Shown here piece after piece: positions 18,273 through 25,859 of a stretch of DNA of 64,000 nt (the stretch's first letter is position 1; every line of letters starts with the position of its first letter). The DNA lies in NCBI GenBank assembly GCA_965237855.1, contig CBDEGK010000008.1, positions 1,116,001-1,180,000 on the forward strand. Direction: 5' to 3'. Below the pieces are notes generated by a model. The model did no database searches and was not told the origin of the DNA. It was given only the letters and a program-made list of their open reading frames with translations. This DNA comes from CBDEGK01 sp965237855. GTDB taxonomy: Bacteria; Pseudomonadota; Gammaproteobacteria; Pseudomonadales; Halieaceae. Both the position numbers and the translations under genes were made by a program.

Positions 18273-19433
18273 ATGGCCGATCGCAAGGGACATATTTTAT
18301 TATTGGAGCAAGATGCCGCCGCTGCTGAAGCGATAGCGGATCGTTTGGCCCTGCGCGGCTACTACGTAGAAATTGTTACCGAGGTTGATCCCTCCCTGGA
18401 AGGGGACATCGACGAAGACGTCGACATGGTGTTGTGCGACATCGCAATGCCCGGCATTTCCTGGGATGCGGTGCTGCAGTTTCTCACCGAACGTCAGCTT
18501 GAAATTACCGCGATCATGTTATCCGCTAACACCAACCAGTTGCAGGTAATGACTGCGCTGCGACTTGGGTTTAATGACTTTTTTACCCTGCCCATCGATG
18601 ACTGGGACGCTCTTTACAACTCAGTAGACCGCTGTATGGCGCAGAGTGTTCTACGGCGAGAAAACCAGGCTTATCGACGTAAACTGGAAGGGAACGTACG
18701 CGTGCTGGAGCAAGATCAGCAAGCCGGTCGTCACGTACAAATGCGAATGTTGCCCGAATCTCCGCTGCGATTGGGTGACTATGTGTTTAGTCACTCAGTC
18801 ATTCCCTCTCTGTACCTGAGTGGGGATTTCACGGATTATTTCCTGGTTGGTGACGGGCACGCAGCATTCATCATCGCCGATGTATCCGGCCATGGTTCGT
18901 CATCGGCTTTCGTCACGGTGCTCCTGAAAAACCTGTTTGCCCGCAAGCGCTCCGACTGTATACACCGCGGAGATGACACCATCCTCAATCCAACCGCAAT
19001 GTTGGAGCACGCCAACCGCGACTTGCTGGACCTGGCTATCGGGAAATTCGCCACCCTGATAGTCGGCGTTATTGAACTCGAGACCAATACCCTGCGCTAT
19101 AGTGTAGCCGGTCATTTGCCACTGCCGGTACTGGTCGCCCATGGCGGCGCGACTTACCTGCAGGGCGAAGGTACGGCCGTTGGCATCATGGAGGATGCAG
19201 ATTATCGTGAATACCAGGTTCAATTGCCTGATCAATTTATGCTGGCACTGTTCTCCGATGGCATTTTGGAAATTTTGCCACAGGACAATCTGGTGGAAAA
19301 AGAAAAGTATTTCCTGAATGTGTTCGATGAGGCCGCAGACTCACCGGAGCAGGTGGTAGTTCAGTTGGGGTTGGATAAAGTCAGTGCTGCACCTGATGAT
19401 ATTGCAGCCCTGTTCATTGGCAAGGCCGGTTGA
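18273..19433 (+). CDS. rssB: Response regulator with PP2C/SpoIIE phosphatase output, RssB-like
   Basis: A 386-residue fusion: N-terminal receiver (phospho-acceptor D56 in LCDIAMPG), a helical linker (about 120-150) and a C-terminal PP2C-type phosphatase (SGDFTDYFLVGDGHAAFIIADVSGHGSSSAFVT; FATLIVGVIELETN; FSDGILEI) with the metal-binding Asp residues. The organisation and 386-residue length match Pseudomonas RssB-type proteins encoded between mlaA and tal. It presumably dephosphorylates the STAS partner encoded next. The final stop overlaps the next start. Confidence 0.88.
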   Translation: MADRKGHILLLEQDAAAAEAIADRLALRGYYVEIVTEVDPSLEGDIDEDVDMVLCDIAMPGISWDAVLQFLTERQLEITAIMLSANTNQLQVMTALRLGFNDFFTLPIDDWDALYNSVDRCMAQSVLRRENQAYRRKLEGNVRVLEQDQQAGRHVQMRMLPESPLRLGDYVFSHSVIPSLYLSGDFTDYFLVGDGHAAFIIADVSGHGSSSAFVTVLLKNLFARKRSDCIHRGDDTILNPTAMLEHANRDLLDLAIGKFATLIVGVIELETNTLRYSVAGHLPLPVLVAHGGATYLQGEGTAVGIMEDADYREYQVQLPDQFMLALFSDGILEILPQDNLVEKEKYFLNVFDEAADSPEQVVVQLGLDKVSAAPDDIAALFIGKAG

Positions 19434-19915
19434 GGATGAGCGGGCGGTTCCTTGTTGCTGAACACGATGGGGCATACGCTCTGAAGTTGGCGGGTGATGT
19501 GCGTGTCAGCTTGTGCGCTGCCATTGAAGACTACCTGGACCAGATGTTTGAAGACAGCCACTTTGAAAGCGTCGTGGTCGATCTCTGTGACGCCAAAGGC
19601 ATAGACAGTACCACGCTTGGCATTCTCGCCAAGCTGGCTTTGCGGACCGAGCGGCAGTACAGCTTTAAACCGGTTGTCTATTCCTCTGACCCTGGTATAA
19701 ACCGCCTGCTGCAAAGTATGGGATTCGAGCGTATTTTTGAAATTCGAGAGCAAAGTTGCGAACAGCTTGACAGTATTACCGATGTTCCGGCAGTGTCGGA
19801 GGATGCTATCGCTGTGAAGGAGAAAGTGATAGAAGCCCACCGGGTGTTGATGGATCTGAGCGAAGAAAATCGTGAGCGCTTCCAGGATCTGATGACGGTA
19901 TTGGAACAGCCTTGA
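19430..19915 (+). CDS. rssC: STAS-domain anti-anti-sigma factor, RssC-like
   Basis: A 161-residue protein: STAS domain (residues about 5-105, with VVVDLCDAKGIDSTTLGILAKL holding the likely phosphorylated Ser/Thr) and a charged helical C-terminal tail. A TTG at 19430 overlaps the rssB stop as TTGA; an ATG at 19436 is the alternative start. Partner switching with the RssB phosphatase is the expected mechanism. No anti-sigma kinase gene is next to it. The stop codon lies inside the first unit of a downstream 18-bp repeat. Confidence 0.85.
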   Translation: MRMSGRFLVAEHDGAYALKLAGDVRVSLCAAIEDYLDQMFEDSHFESVVVDLCDAKGIDSTTLGILAKLALRTERQYSFKPVVYSSDPGINRLLQSMGFERIFEIREQSCEQLDSITDVPAVSEDAIAVKEKVIEAHRVLMDLSEENRERFQDLMTVLEQP

Positions 19916-19981
19916 GCTCCACAACAGCCTTGAGCGCAATAACAGCCTTGAGCGCAATAACAGCCTTGAGCGCAATTACAG
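19906..19981. repeat. Four 18-bp tandem repeats at the rssC 3' end
   Basis: Units ACAGCCTTGAGCTCCACA, then two of ACAGCCTTGAGCGCAATA, then ACAGCCTTGAGCGCAATT, followed by a partial ACAG. The first unit contains the last codons and the TGA of rssC; every unit repeats the same CCTTGA. The array fills the gap between the convergent rssC and terB genes. Confidence 0.9.
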
Positions 19982-19984
19982 TTT

Positions 19985-20434
19985 TCAATTAGCAGTTGGC
20001 AATACTTCCAGCTTCAGTCGCAGGAAATCTTTGTGCGACACATGAATCAGGTCAGACACCTGTCGAATCAGCCGCTCCTCGTATTTATTCAAGTCTCCGT
20101 CGGCGTATGCCACACGCCACAGGGATTGGATCAATCGCAGTTTTTGTTCTTTGTCGTAGTGGTCGTTGATCAGGCGGGTAAACTCGTACAGAGAGGTGGC
20201 CTTGTCGGCGGCAGTTCCCGCCAGTTCTATCAATTCATCGATTTCGTCCTGGGAAATCCCCAGGGCCGCGTGTAAAACCACTTCCAGGGTCCGTTGTTCT
20301 TCGGGTTCAACCACGTAGTCGGCGCGTGACATTTCAATCAGCAGGGCGGCCGCTGCGAGCTGTAGACGATGCTGTAGTGCCTCTGAATCTTCACCTTCCG
20401 GTTTGGAGAACAGGGCTTTGAGAGTTTCAATCAT
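19985..20434 (-). CDS. TerB-family protein
   Basis: A 149-residue all-helical protein of the TerB/DjlA-like fold (LAAAALLIEMSRADYVVEPEEQRTLEVVL and a second half LWRVAYADGDLNKYEERLIRQVSDLI). Acidic residues in both halves (RADY, YADGDL) resemble the metal-binding site of TerB. The start overlaps the end of tal by 8 bases, so it is the last gene of a dusA-tal-terB operon. Related genes are often described as tellurite resistance, but no ter cluster is present and the role is unknown. Confidence 0.82.
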   Translation of the reverse strand: MIETLKALFSKPEGEDSEALQHRLQLAAAALLIEMSRADYVVEPEEQRTLEVVLHAALGISQDEIDELIELAGTAADKATSLYEFTRLINDHYDKEQKLRLIQSLWRVAYADGDLNKYEERLIRQVSDLIHVSHKDFLRLKLEVLPTAN

Positions 20435-21386
20435 TGGCTTGCATCAGCAGTTGCTCCAGTCGCTGTTGGTCGGCAATAAAATTCCGGATTCCCTCGGCCA
20501 ACTTTTCTGTCGCCATGGCGTCGGAGTTGAGTTCATAGCGAAAATCCACCTCACCCAAGTTTAGACGACCCTCGGTAGCGGCGCTCGAATCCGGCGATAG
20601 CCGCCGCGGTAAGCTATCATCATCGGCGGCCAAATCCGAGAGCAGTTGCGGCGATATAGTGAGGCGGTCACAACCTGCGAGGGCTTCAATTTCCCCGGTA
20701 TTGCGAAAACTGGCTCCCATCACAACGGTATTGTAACCGTACTGCTTGTAGTAATTGTAGATTCGACTAACCGATTGCACCCCGGGATCGTCATCGGCCG
20801 AGTCCATTTGCAGATCGGTGTTGGCCTTGTACCAGTCCAGAATACGACCCACGAAAGGCGAGACGAGAAATACCCCGGCATCGGCGCAGGCAGCAGCCTG
20901 GCCAAAACCAAACAGTAGGGTAAGGTTGCAGTTGATATCTTCCTGTTCCAGTTGTCGAGCCGCCTGGATACCCTCCCAGGTTGAGGCAATTTTGATCAGA
21001 ATGCGCTCGCGGCCAATGCCGGCTGCTTCATACAGGCCGATCAGTTTGCGCGCCCGCTCCATGGTGGCCCCGGTATCGAATGAGAGTCGTGCATCGACCT
21101 CCGTAGACACCCGTCCGGGCACGATATACAATATTTTCCGGCCGATGCTGACCGCCAACAAATCGCCGCAGTGGGCCAGTTGTTCAGAGGTGCTGACATC
21201 GAGTGCCGCAGCAGCTTGTCGTGCGGAACGAACCAGCTCCCCGTAGTGGGGCAATTGGGCCGCCTTGAGTAGTAGTGACGGGTTGGTCGTGGCATCCGCC
21301 GGCTGAAATTTGGCTATAGCTTCAATGTCGCCAGTGTCGGCGACCACCAGGGTCATCTCTTTTAGTTGAGCCAGTTTGCTACTCAT
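20427..21386 (-). CDS. tal: Transaldolase
   Basis: A 319-residue class I TIM-barrel enzyme of the non-oxidative pentose phosphate pathway, exchanging a dihydroxyacetone unit between sedoheptulose-7-P and glyceraldehyde-3-P. Schiff-base Lys132 is in ILIKIASTWEGI, the same position as in E. coli TalB; DATTNPSLLLKA and LTISPQLL are further signatures. It overlaps dusA upstream (ATGA) and terB downstream. Confidence 0.96.
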   Translation of the reverse strand: MSSKLAQLKEMTLVVADTGDIEAIAKFQPADATTNPSLLLKAAQLPHYGELVRSARQAAAALDVSTSEQLAHCGDLLAVSIGRKILYIVPGRVSTEVDARLSFDTGATMERARKLIGLYEAAGIGRERILIKIASTWEGIQAARQLEQEDINCNLTLLFGFGQAAACADAGVFLVSPFVGRILDWYKANTDLQMDSADDDPGVQSVSRIYNYYKQYGYNTVVMGASFRNTGEIEALAGCDRLTISPQLLSDLAADDDSLPRRLSPDSSAATEGRLNLGEVDFRYELNSDAMATEKLAEGIRNFIADQQRLEQLLMQAND

Positions 21387-22402
21387 ATGGCTTGTTGCTC
21401 CAGGTCTTTCTCTGTCATACGCCGGGTTTCCTCGCGCACCATATCCAGTGCGGTGGTGAGCACATCGATTGGCGCGTTGGGCTTGTAGGCGTTCTCACTC
21501 AGGTGCCGACGAAATTTACGGGCGCCGGGTACGCTTTGAAACAGGCCGAGGATGTGACGACTGATATGGTGTAGCGCCACGCCTTGCTGCATTTGTTGCT
21601 CAATGTAGGGCAACAACTTTAACAGAACCTGCTCCCTACTCGCCAATGGGCGGCTGTCCGTGAACAGCGTGTGATCTACTTCCGCCAGTAGGTAGGGATT
21701 CTGGTAGGCTTCCCTGCCGATCATGACACCATCGACGTGTTGCAGATGCGTGCGGCAGTCATCCAGAGTGTTGATGCCACCATTTATGACAATTTCCAGC
21801 TGCGGCAGATCGCGTTTCAGCCGGTAGACCCAATCGTAGTGCAGCGGGGGAATCTCGCGGTTTTGTTTTGGGCTCAATCCCTGCAACCAGGCCTTGCGAG
21901 CGTGAACAATGAATGTACGGGTGCCAGAGCTGGCTACGATGCCTACGAAATCGAGCATCTCTGGATAAGACTCCATGTCGTCAATGCCAATGCGGTGCTT
22001 GACCGTTACCGGTATGTCGCAGGCATCCAGCATGGCTTTGAGGCCATCGCGGACCAATTCTGGTTCGGCCATCAGGCAGGCGCCGAAACGTCCAGACTGC
22101 ACCCGGTCTGAAGGGCAGCCGCAGTTGAGGTTGACCTCATCATAACCCCAGGTTTGGGCCCAACTGGCGCAGCGTGCAAGCTCGGCGGGATCGCTACCTC
22201 CCAGTTGTAAGGCCACCGGGTGTTCCTCAGGGTTGAAACCCAGGAATCGCTCACGTTCGCCGTGGATAAGCGCCCCGGTGGTGACCATTTCGGTGTACAG
22301 CAGGCTGCGTTCGCTCAGTAACCGCCAGAAATAGCGGCAGTGACGATCGGACCAATCCATCATCGGGGCAATACAAAAACGGTGTGAAAGAGCCTGGGCC
22401 AC
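21383..22402 (-). CDS. dusA: tRNA-dihydrouridine(20/20a) synthase DusA
   Basis: A 339-residue FMN enzyme that reduces U20/U20a in the tRNA D-loop. Motifs: IAPMMDWSDRHCRYFWR (DusA type), NLNCGCPSDRVQSGRFGACLM (residues 91-111, catalytic Cys), HRIGIDD, FIVHARKAWLQGLSPKQNREIPPL and NGGINTLDDC. Length and the AWLQGLSPKQNR signature separate it from DusB/C. It is the first gene of the dusA-tal-terB operon. Confidence 0.95.
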   Translation of the reverse strand: MAQALSHRFCIAPMMDWSDRHCRYFWRLLSERSLLYTEMVTTGALIHGERERFLGFNPEEHPVALQLGGSDPAELARCASWAQTWGYDEVNLNCGCPSDRVQSGRFGACLMAEPELVRDGLKAMLDACDIPVTVKHRIGIDDMESYPEMLDFVGIVASSGTRTFIVHARKAWLQGLSPKQNREIPPLHYDWVYRLKRDLPQLEIVINGGINTLDDCRTHLQHVDGVMIGREAYQNPYLLAEVDHTLFTDSRPLASREQVLLKLLPYIEQQMQQGVALHHISRHILGLFQSVPGARKFRRHLSENAYKPNAPIDVLTTALDMVREETRRMTEKDLEQQAI

Positions 22403-22442
22403 TGCCGCTCACTACTTATTCAAGGAGCGGCAGTCTACCAGT

Positions 22443-23600
22443 TTAGGGCAGAAAAATTACTTCCGGCGCATCAAAACCATTGAAATTGCACGAGGTGGCG
22501 CTGGTGTAGGCGCCGGTGTTGGGAATAAACACCTTATCTCCCGCCTTCATGTTGGCCTGCAGCGCTACGTGATGGGCTCCAACATCAATAGAGTCGCAGG
22601 TCGGGCCCGCCACAGTCCAGTCGCCGGCGTCCCCGGCCCGATCACTGTACAGGGAAAATTTGAATGCATCGGTAAATTCATTGAGCCCGCCGTAGTAGCC
22701 TGTATCAAGATACAGCCAGCGCTGGCCGCTGCGGGTAGCGCTGCCCACCACTTCGCTAATGATGCAACCGGAGCTGGCGACCAGGGCTCTGCCGGGCTCG
22801 GCGATGATGCGTACGTGCTCAGGGACCTTGGCCAGTGCGGCATTAATTAGCGGGGCGAAATCGTCCACGGTCGGATCACTGGGGCCGATTCGGGCCGGAA
22901 AGCCGCCGCCCAGATTCAGTAAGCGTGGGCGCAAGCCGTGTTTGCGCATGATACGGAAATAGGCGAGGACAGATTCAATGCCCAGTACCCAGTTCTGCGG
23001 GTTCAAACACTGGGAGCCCACGTGAAAGGAAACGCCTGCCAGGTCGGCGCCGATGTCGGCGCAGTGCTGGATGACATCCCAGGACTCCTGGGTCTGGCAA
23101 CCAAACTTGCTCTCCAGGGGCCACAGAGAGCCCTCGTTACTGACCGCAATGCGAAGGTATAGGGAGGCTTGTGGGAAAAGAGTGTGTATCTTGTCGACCT
23201 CTTCAATACTGTCCACCACGTACCACTGAACTCCCTGCGCTGCAGCGTAGCGGATGTAGGCAGCTGACTTGATAGGATTGGAGTAGAAAATACTGGCGGG
23301 TTCCACCCCAATAGCAAGCAGGCGGTCCAGCTCATCCCGGGAGGCGACTTCGAATTCGCAGCCGGCGTTCTTGATCGTACGCAGCACCTGCATCTCCGGG
23401 TTGCACTTCACGGCATAGTGCGGTGTGACCCGGGGCAGGGCGCGCTGAAAGCGCAGGGCTTCTTCCTCAATGCGGCGTCCACTCAACAACAGCATGGGTC
23501 CCCGGTAATGCTGCTTTTGCAATTGTCTGCGCGCGGCCTGCAGCAAAGCTGCATCCGGATGGTGTTGGCTGCCTGGGGTATGGGTAAGTGGCAGGGCCAT
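22443..23600 (-). CDS. Fold-III PLP decarboxylase (ornithine/lysine decarboxylase type)
   Basis: A 385-residue enzyme of the eukaryotic-type ornithine decarboxylase family. PLP-binding Lys65 is in PHYAVKCNP; HVGSQ, GGGFP and EPGRALV bind the cofactor; catalytic Cys335 is in CDSIDVG from the neighbouring subunit. It makes putrescine and/or cadaverine. Ornithine or lysine preference cannot be decided by eye. It is divergent from an Lrp-family regulator, which is a plausible controller. Confidence 0.88.
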   Translation of the reverse strand: MALPLTHTPGSQHHPDAALLQAARRQLQKQHYRGPMLLLSGRRIEEEALRFQRALPRVTPHYAVKCNPEMQVLRTIKNAGCEFEVASRDELDRLLAIGVEPASIFYSNPIKSAAYIRYAAAQGVQWYVVDSIEEVDKIHTLFPQASLYLRIAVSNEGSLWPLESKFGCQTQESWDVIQHCADIGADLAGVSFHVGSQCLNPQNWVLGIESVLAYFRIMRKHGLRPRLLNLGGGFPARIGPSDPTVDDFAPLINAALAKVPEHVRIIAEPGRALVASSGCIISEVVGSATRSGQRWLYLDTGYYGGLNEFTDAFKFSLYSDRAGDAGDWTVAGPTCDSIDVGAHHVALQANMKAGDKVFIPNTGAYTSATSCNFNGFDAPEVIFLP

Positions 23601-23728
23601 GGTGTGTACTCCATATAAATCAACGGCTTAGCCATATACTACCCACTTGTGTTTATGAAATGTATAATCTAATAGTAAATACTGGTAATTTGTTATATGC
23701 ATAATAAAAAGTAGATCTTACATAAAGT
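23601..23728. promoter_or_regulatory. AT-rich divergent promoter region of decarboxylase and lrp-like gene
   Basis: 128 bases, strikingly AT-rich compared with the neighbouring genes, with several A/T stretches and a TATGCATA palindrome at 23695-23702. Lrp-type proteins bind such AT-rich DNA, so autoregulation and control of the decarboxylase are plausible. Confidence 0.45.
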
Positions 23729-24154
23729 ATGGATGAGCTTGATCAGAACCTGCTGCGAGCCCTGCAGGCCAACTCCCGAGAGCCTGTGGCGGCCCTGGCC
23801 CGGCAGCTGGGAGTTACCCGGCCCACGGTACAGGAGCGCATGAATCGGCTGGAACGGCGCGGCGTCATACGCGGTTACACGGTCAGGGTGGATACTGACT
23901 ACAGTCGTCGTCGGGTCAGCGCCTACGTGATGATTTCCGTGGAGCCCCGGGCCCTGGCCCAAGTGGCGACGGCCCTGATCAAATTGGGTGAGCTGGAGTC
24001 ATTGCACAGTGTTAGCGGTAGCTATGACCTGGTGGCGCTACTGAACTGCGAAACGACGGCGGAATTGGAAGAAAATATCGACAGGGTCAGCGAAACTACA
24101 GGGGTTCAACGAACCTTGACCAGTGTGGTGTTATCGGAGAAATATCGGCGCTAG
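23729..24154 (+). CDS. Lrp/AsnC-family transcriptional regulator
   Basis: A 141-residue regulator: N-terminal winged HTH (LDQNLLRALQANSREPVAALARQLGVTRPTVQERMNRLERRGVIRGYTV) and a C-terminal RAM ligand-binding domain (SVSGSYDLVALLNCET). Such proteins sense amino acids and form octamers. The divergent arrangement suggests control of the adjacent amino-acid decarboxylase. Confidence 0.9.
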   Translation: MDELDQNLLRALQANSREPVAALARQLGVTRPTVQERMNRLERRGVIRGYTVRVDTDYSRRRVSAYVMISVEPRALAQVATALIKLGELESLHSVSGSYDLVALLNCETTAELEENIDRVSETTGVQRTLTSVVLSEKYRR

Positions 24155-24393
24155 GTGCTTTTTTGTAGGCTAAATTGGCGTTGATTCGTTAGTAAAGTAA
24201 GGCGGCAAAAAGCGAAATAGTGCCGTAAATGGCTGAAAAGGAAGGGGTTGTTTCCTTTAAGTTACGGGTATATATTGTAGAAACGCTTTAACAATAACCA
24301 CTAACGCACTGATATTTAGATAAAAACAAAGTAGTGCCAACGACCATTTGGGAGGTCAGTCATGTCAACTGCAGCTTCACTTATGTTAAGCAC

Positions 24394-25859
24394 ATTTAGA
24401 GATGTCACCCTCATAATTATTTAGAAATGTCACTCTGTGGTTGTCCGGTTTAGCCCTGGCTTGCCGGATTCACCTGGCGCACCTTGTCCTGCATGACCTG
24501 TTTCTGCCCCCGCCGCTTAGGCGCTTTTTGACTGCGTTGATACCCCATTTTTTGCTGCTCTTCCTGGGCATAGGCCAGGACAGCCCCTAAACGCTTGTTA
24601 CTCACAATCGCCCCCTGATTGACCTGCGACACCTTGTCAAAAATGGAGTAGGGCAGGGGCAAGCCTCGATGTTTAATCGCAATCGTGCCATCAGGATAGT
24701 CATAGACCGTAACCTTCTTGCGGCGTAGTGGCGTCGTCTGTTCATTGGGTTCCAACAAATAAACCACCCGGTCATACTGTACCGTCAGACTGTTGCTCAC
24801 CGTGCGTTCCTCACGCCAGGCAAACACATCATCCAGATCCGTGTCTGACTCCAGAGGCCGATGAATGTCCTTCGGATTAAGCGGTTCCCGGCCAAAACGG
24901 CGATTAAAATCAGCAATAAACTCAGGGGCAAACGCATTGGCCTCACGGGGTGTGTCGATACCCCGCAGGCGAAGCTCTTTGACCAGACGGTCCTGTAGTG
25001 TTTTGTTTGCTCGCTCAACCCGTCCCTTGGCCTGAGAGGTATTTGCACAGATGATGTCGATGTTGAGTTCATGCAAGGCTCGGCCGAACTGGGTCATCCC
25101 CGTGCCGGTTGTCGCATCACCCTTATTAACCCTAAAAACACTGTGTTTATCGCTGTAAAATGCCACCGGCTTACCGTGATTGGCCAGATATTCACGAGTC
25201 GCGTAAAAATAATCAAAGGTCGATTCCGATGCACAAAAACGCAGCTCCATCAGCCGGCCAGTCGCGTCATCGATGTACACCAGTAATGTACATCGCGGAC
25301 CACGCTCCTCAAACCAGTGATGGTCTGATCCATCAATCTGAATCAACTCGCCGTAACACTCCCGGCGGCGCCTTGGTTGATATACGCGGCTGCGCTGTTC
25401 TTTCCGGGTTTTCCAGAGGCCGTCCGCGATCATCCACTGACGCACCGTGCCCACCGATAAACCGATCTCATGGCATTCCAACAGCTTCTCCGCGGCCAGC
25501 GTTGGCCCAAAATCAGCATACTGGGCACGAAGCAAGCTCAACGTATATTCCCGCAGACTGCCTGGGTATCTCCGATTGCTAGCGACACCACGTTTGCGCG
25601 ACATCAGACCCGCCGCGCCCTCAAGGCGATAGCGGTTTACTAATCGTTGAACCTGACGCGAACTCAGTCCCAACAAGTCACCAGCCTGGGCTCGCGTTAA
25701 GCGTCGTTCAGCCACATCCATAATCACCTGCAACCTCGTAATCTCTGTTTGACTCATTGTCAGTAATGTCACTCCTGGTTCCTCCCAAGCATCTGATACA
25801 CTTGGGGAATTGTACTGAGAGTGACATCTCTAAATAACGGAAAAGTGACATTACTAAAT
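24394..25859 (-). mobile_element. ISNCY-family insertion sequence
   Basis: About 1466 bp. Each end carries two copies of ATTTAG(A/T)(A/G)ATGTCAC facing inward (24394 and 24421 on the left; ends at 25859 and 25834 on the right). One long transposase gene fills the interior. No clear target duplication is visible. Exact outer ends are accurate to a base or two. It splits the DUF4214 gene near codon 12. Confidence 0.85.
24450..25772 (-). CDS. ISNCY-family transposase
   Basis: A 440-residue transposase: N-terminal HTH pair (RLTRAQAGDLLGLSSRQVQRLVNRYRLEGAAGL) and an rve-type catalytic core (LIQIDGSDHHWFEERGPRCTLLVYIDDATGRLM; FYSDKHSVFRVN; TSQAKGRVERANKTLQDRLVKELR) with the DDE residues. An alternative start is the ATG of MSQTEITRLQ fifteen bases downstream. 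It appears full length. Confidence 0.88.
   Translation of the reverse strand: MTLLTMSQTEITRLQVIMDVAERRLTRAQAGDLLGLSSRQVQRLVNRYRLEGAAGLMSRKRGVASNRRYPGSLREYTLSLLRAQYADFGPTLAAEKLLECHEIGLSVGTVRQWMIADGLWKTRKEQRSRVYQPRRRRECYGELIQIDGSDHHWFEERGPRCTLLVYIDDATGRLMELRFCASESTFDYFYATREYLANHGKPVAFYSDKHSVFRVNKGDATTGTGMTQFGRALHELNIDIICANTSQAKGRVERANKTLQDRLVKELRLRGIDTPREANAFAPEFIADFNRRFGREPLNPKDIHRPLESDTDLDDVFAWREERTVSNSLTVQYDRVVYLLEPNEQTTPLRRKKVTVYDYPDGTIAIKHRGLPLPYSIFDKVSQVNQGAIVSNKRLGAVLAYAQEEQQKMGYQRSQKAPKRRGQKQVMQDKVRQVNPASQG

Noticed and set aside
24395..25859. Target-site duplication of the ISNCY element
   Set aside because: Flanks AAGCAC and ACGCTT do not match as a direct repeat; no duplication can be claimed.
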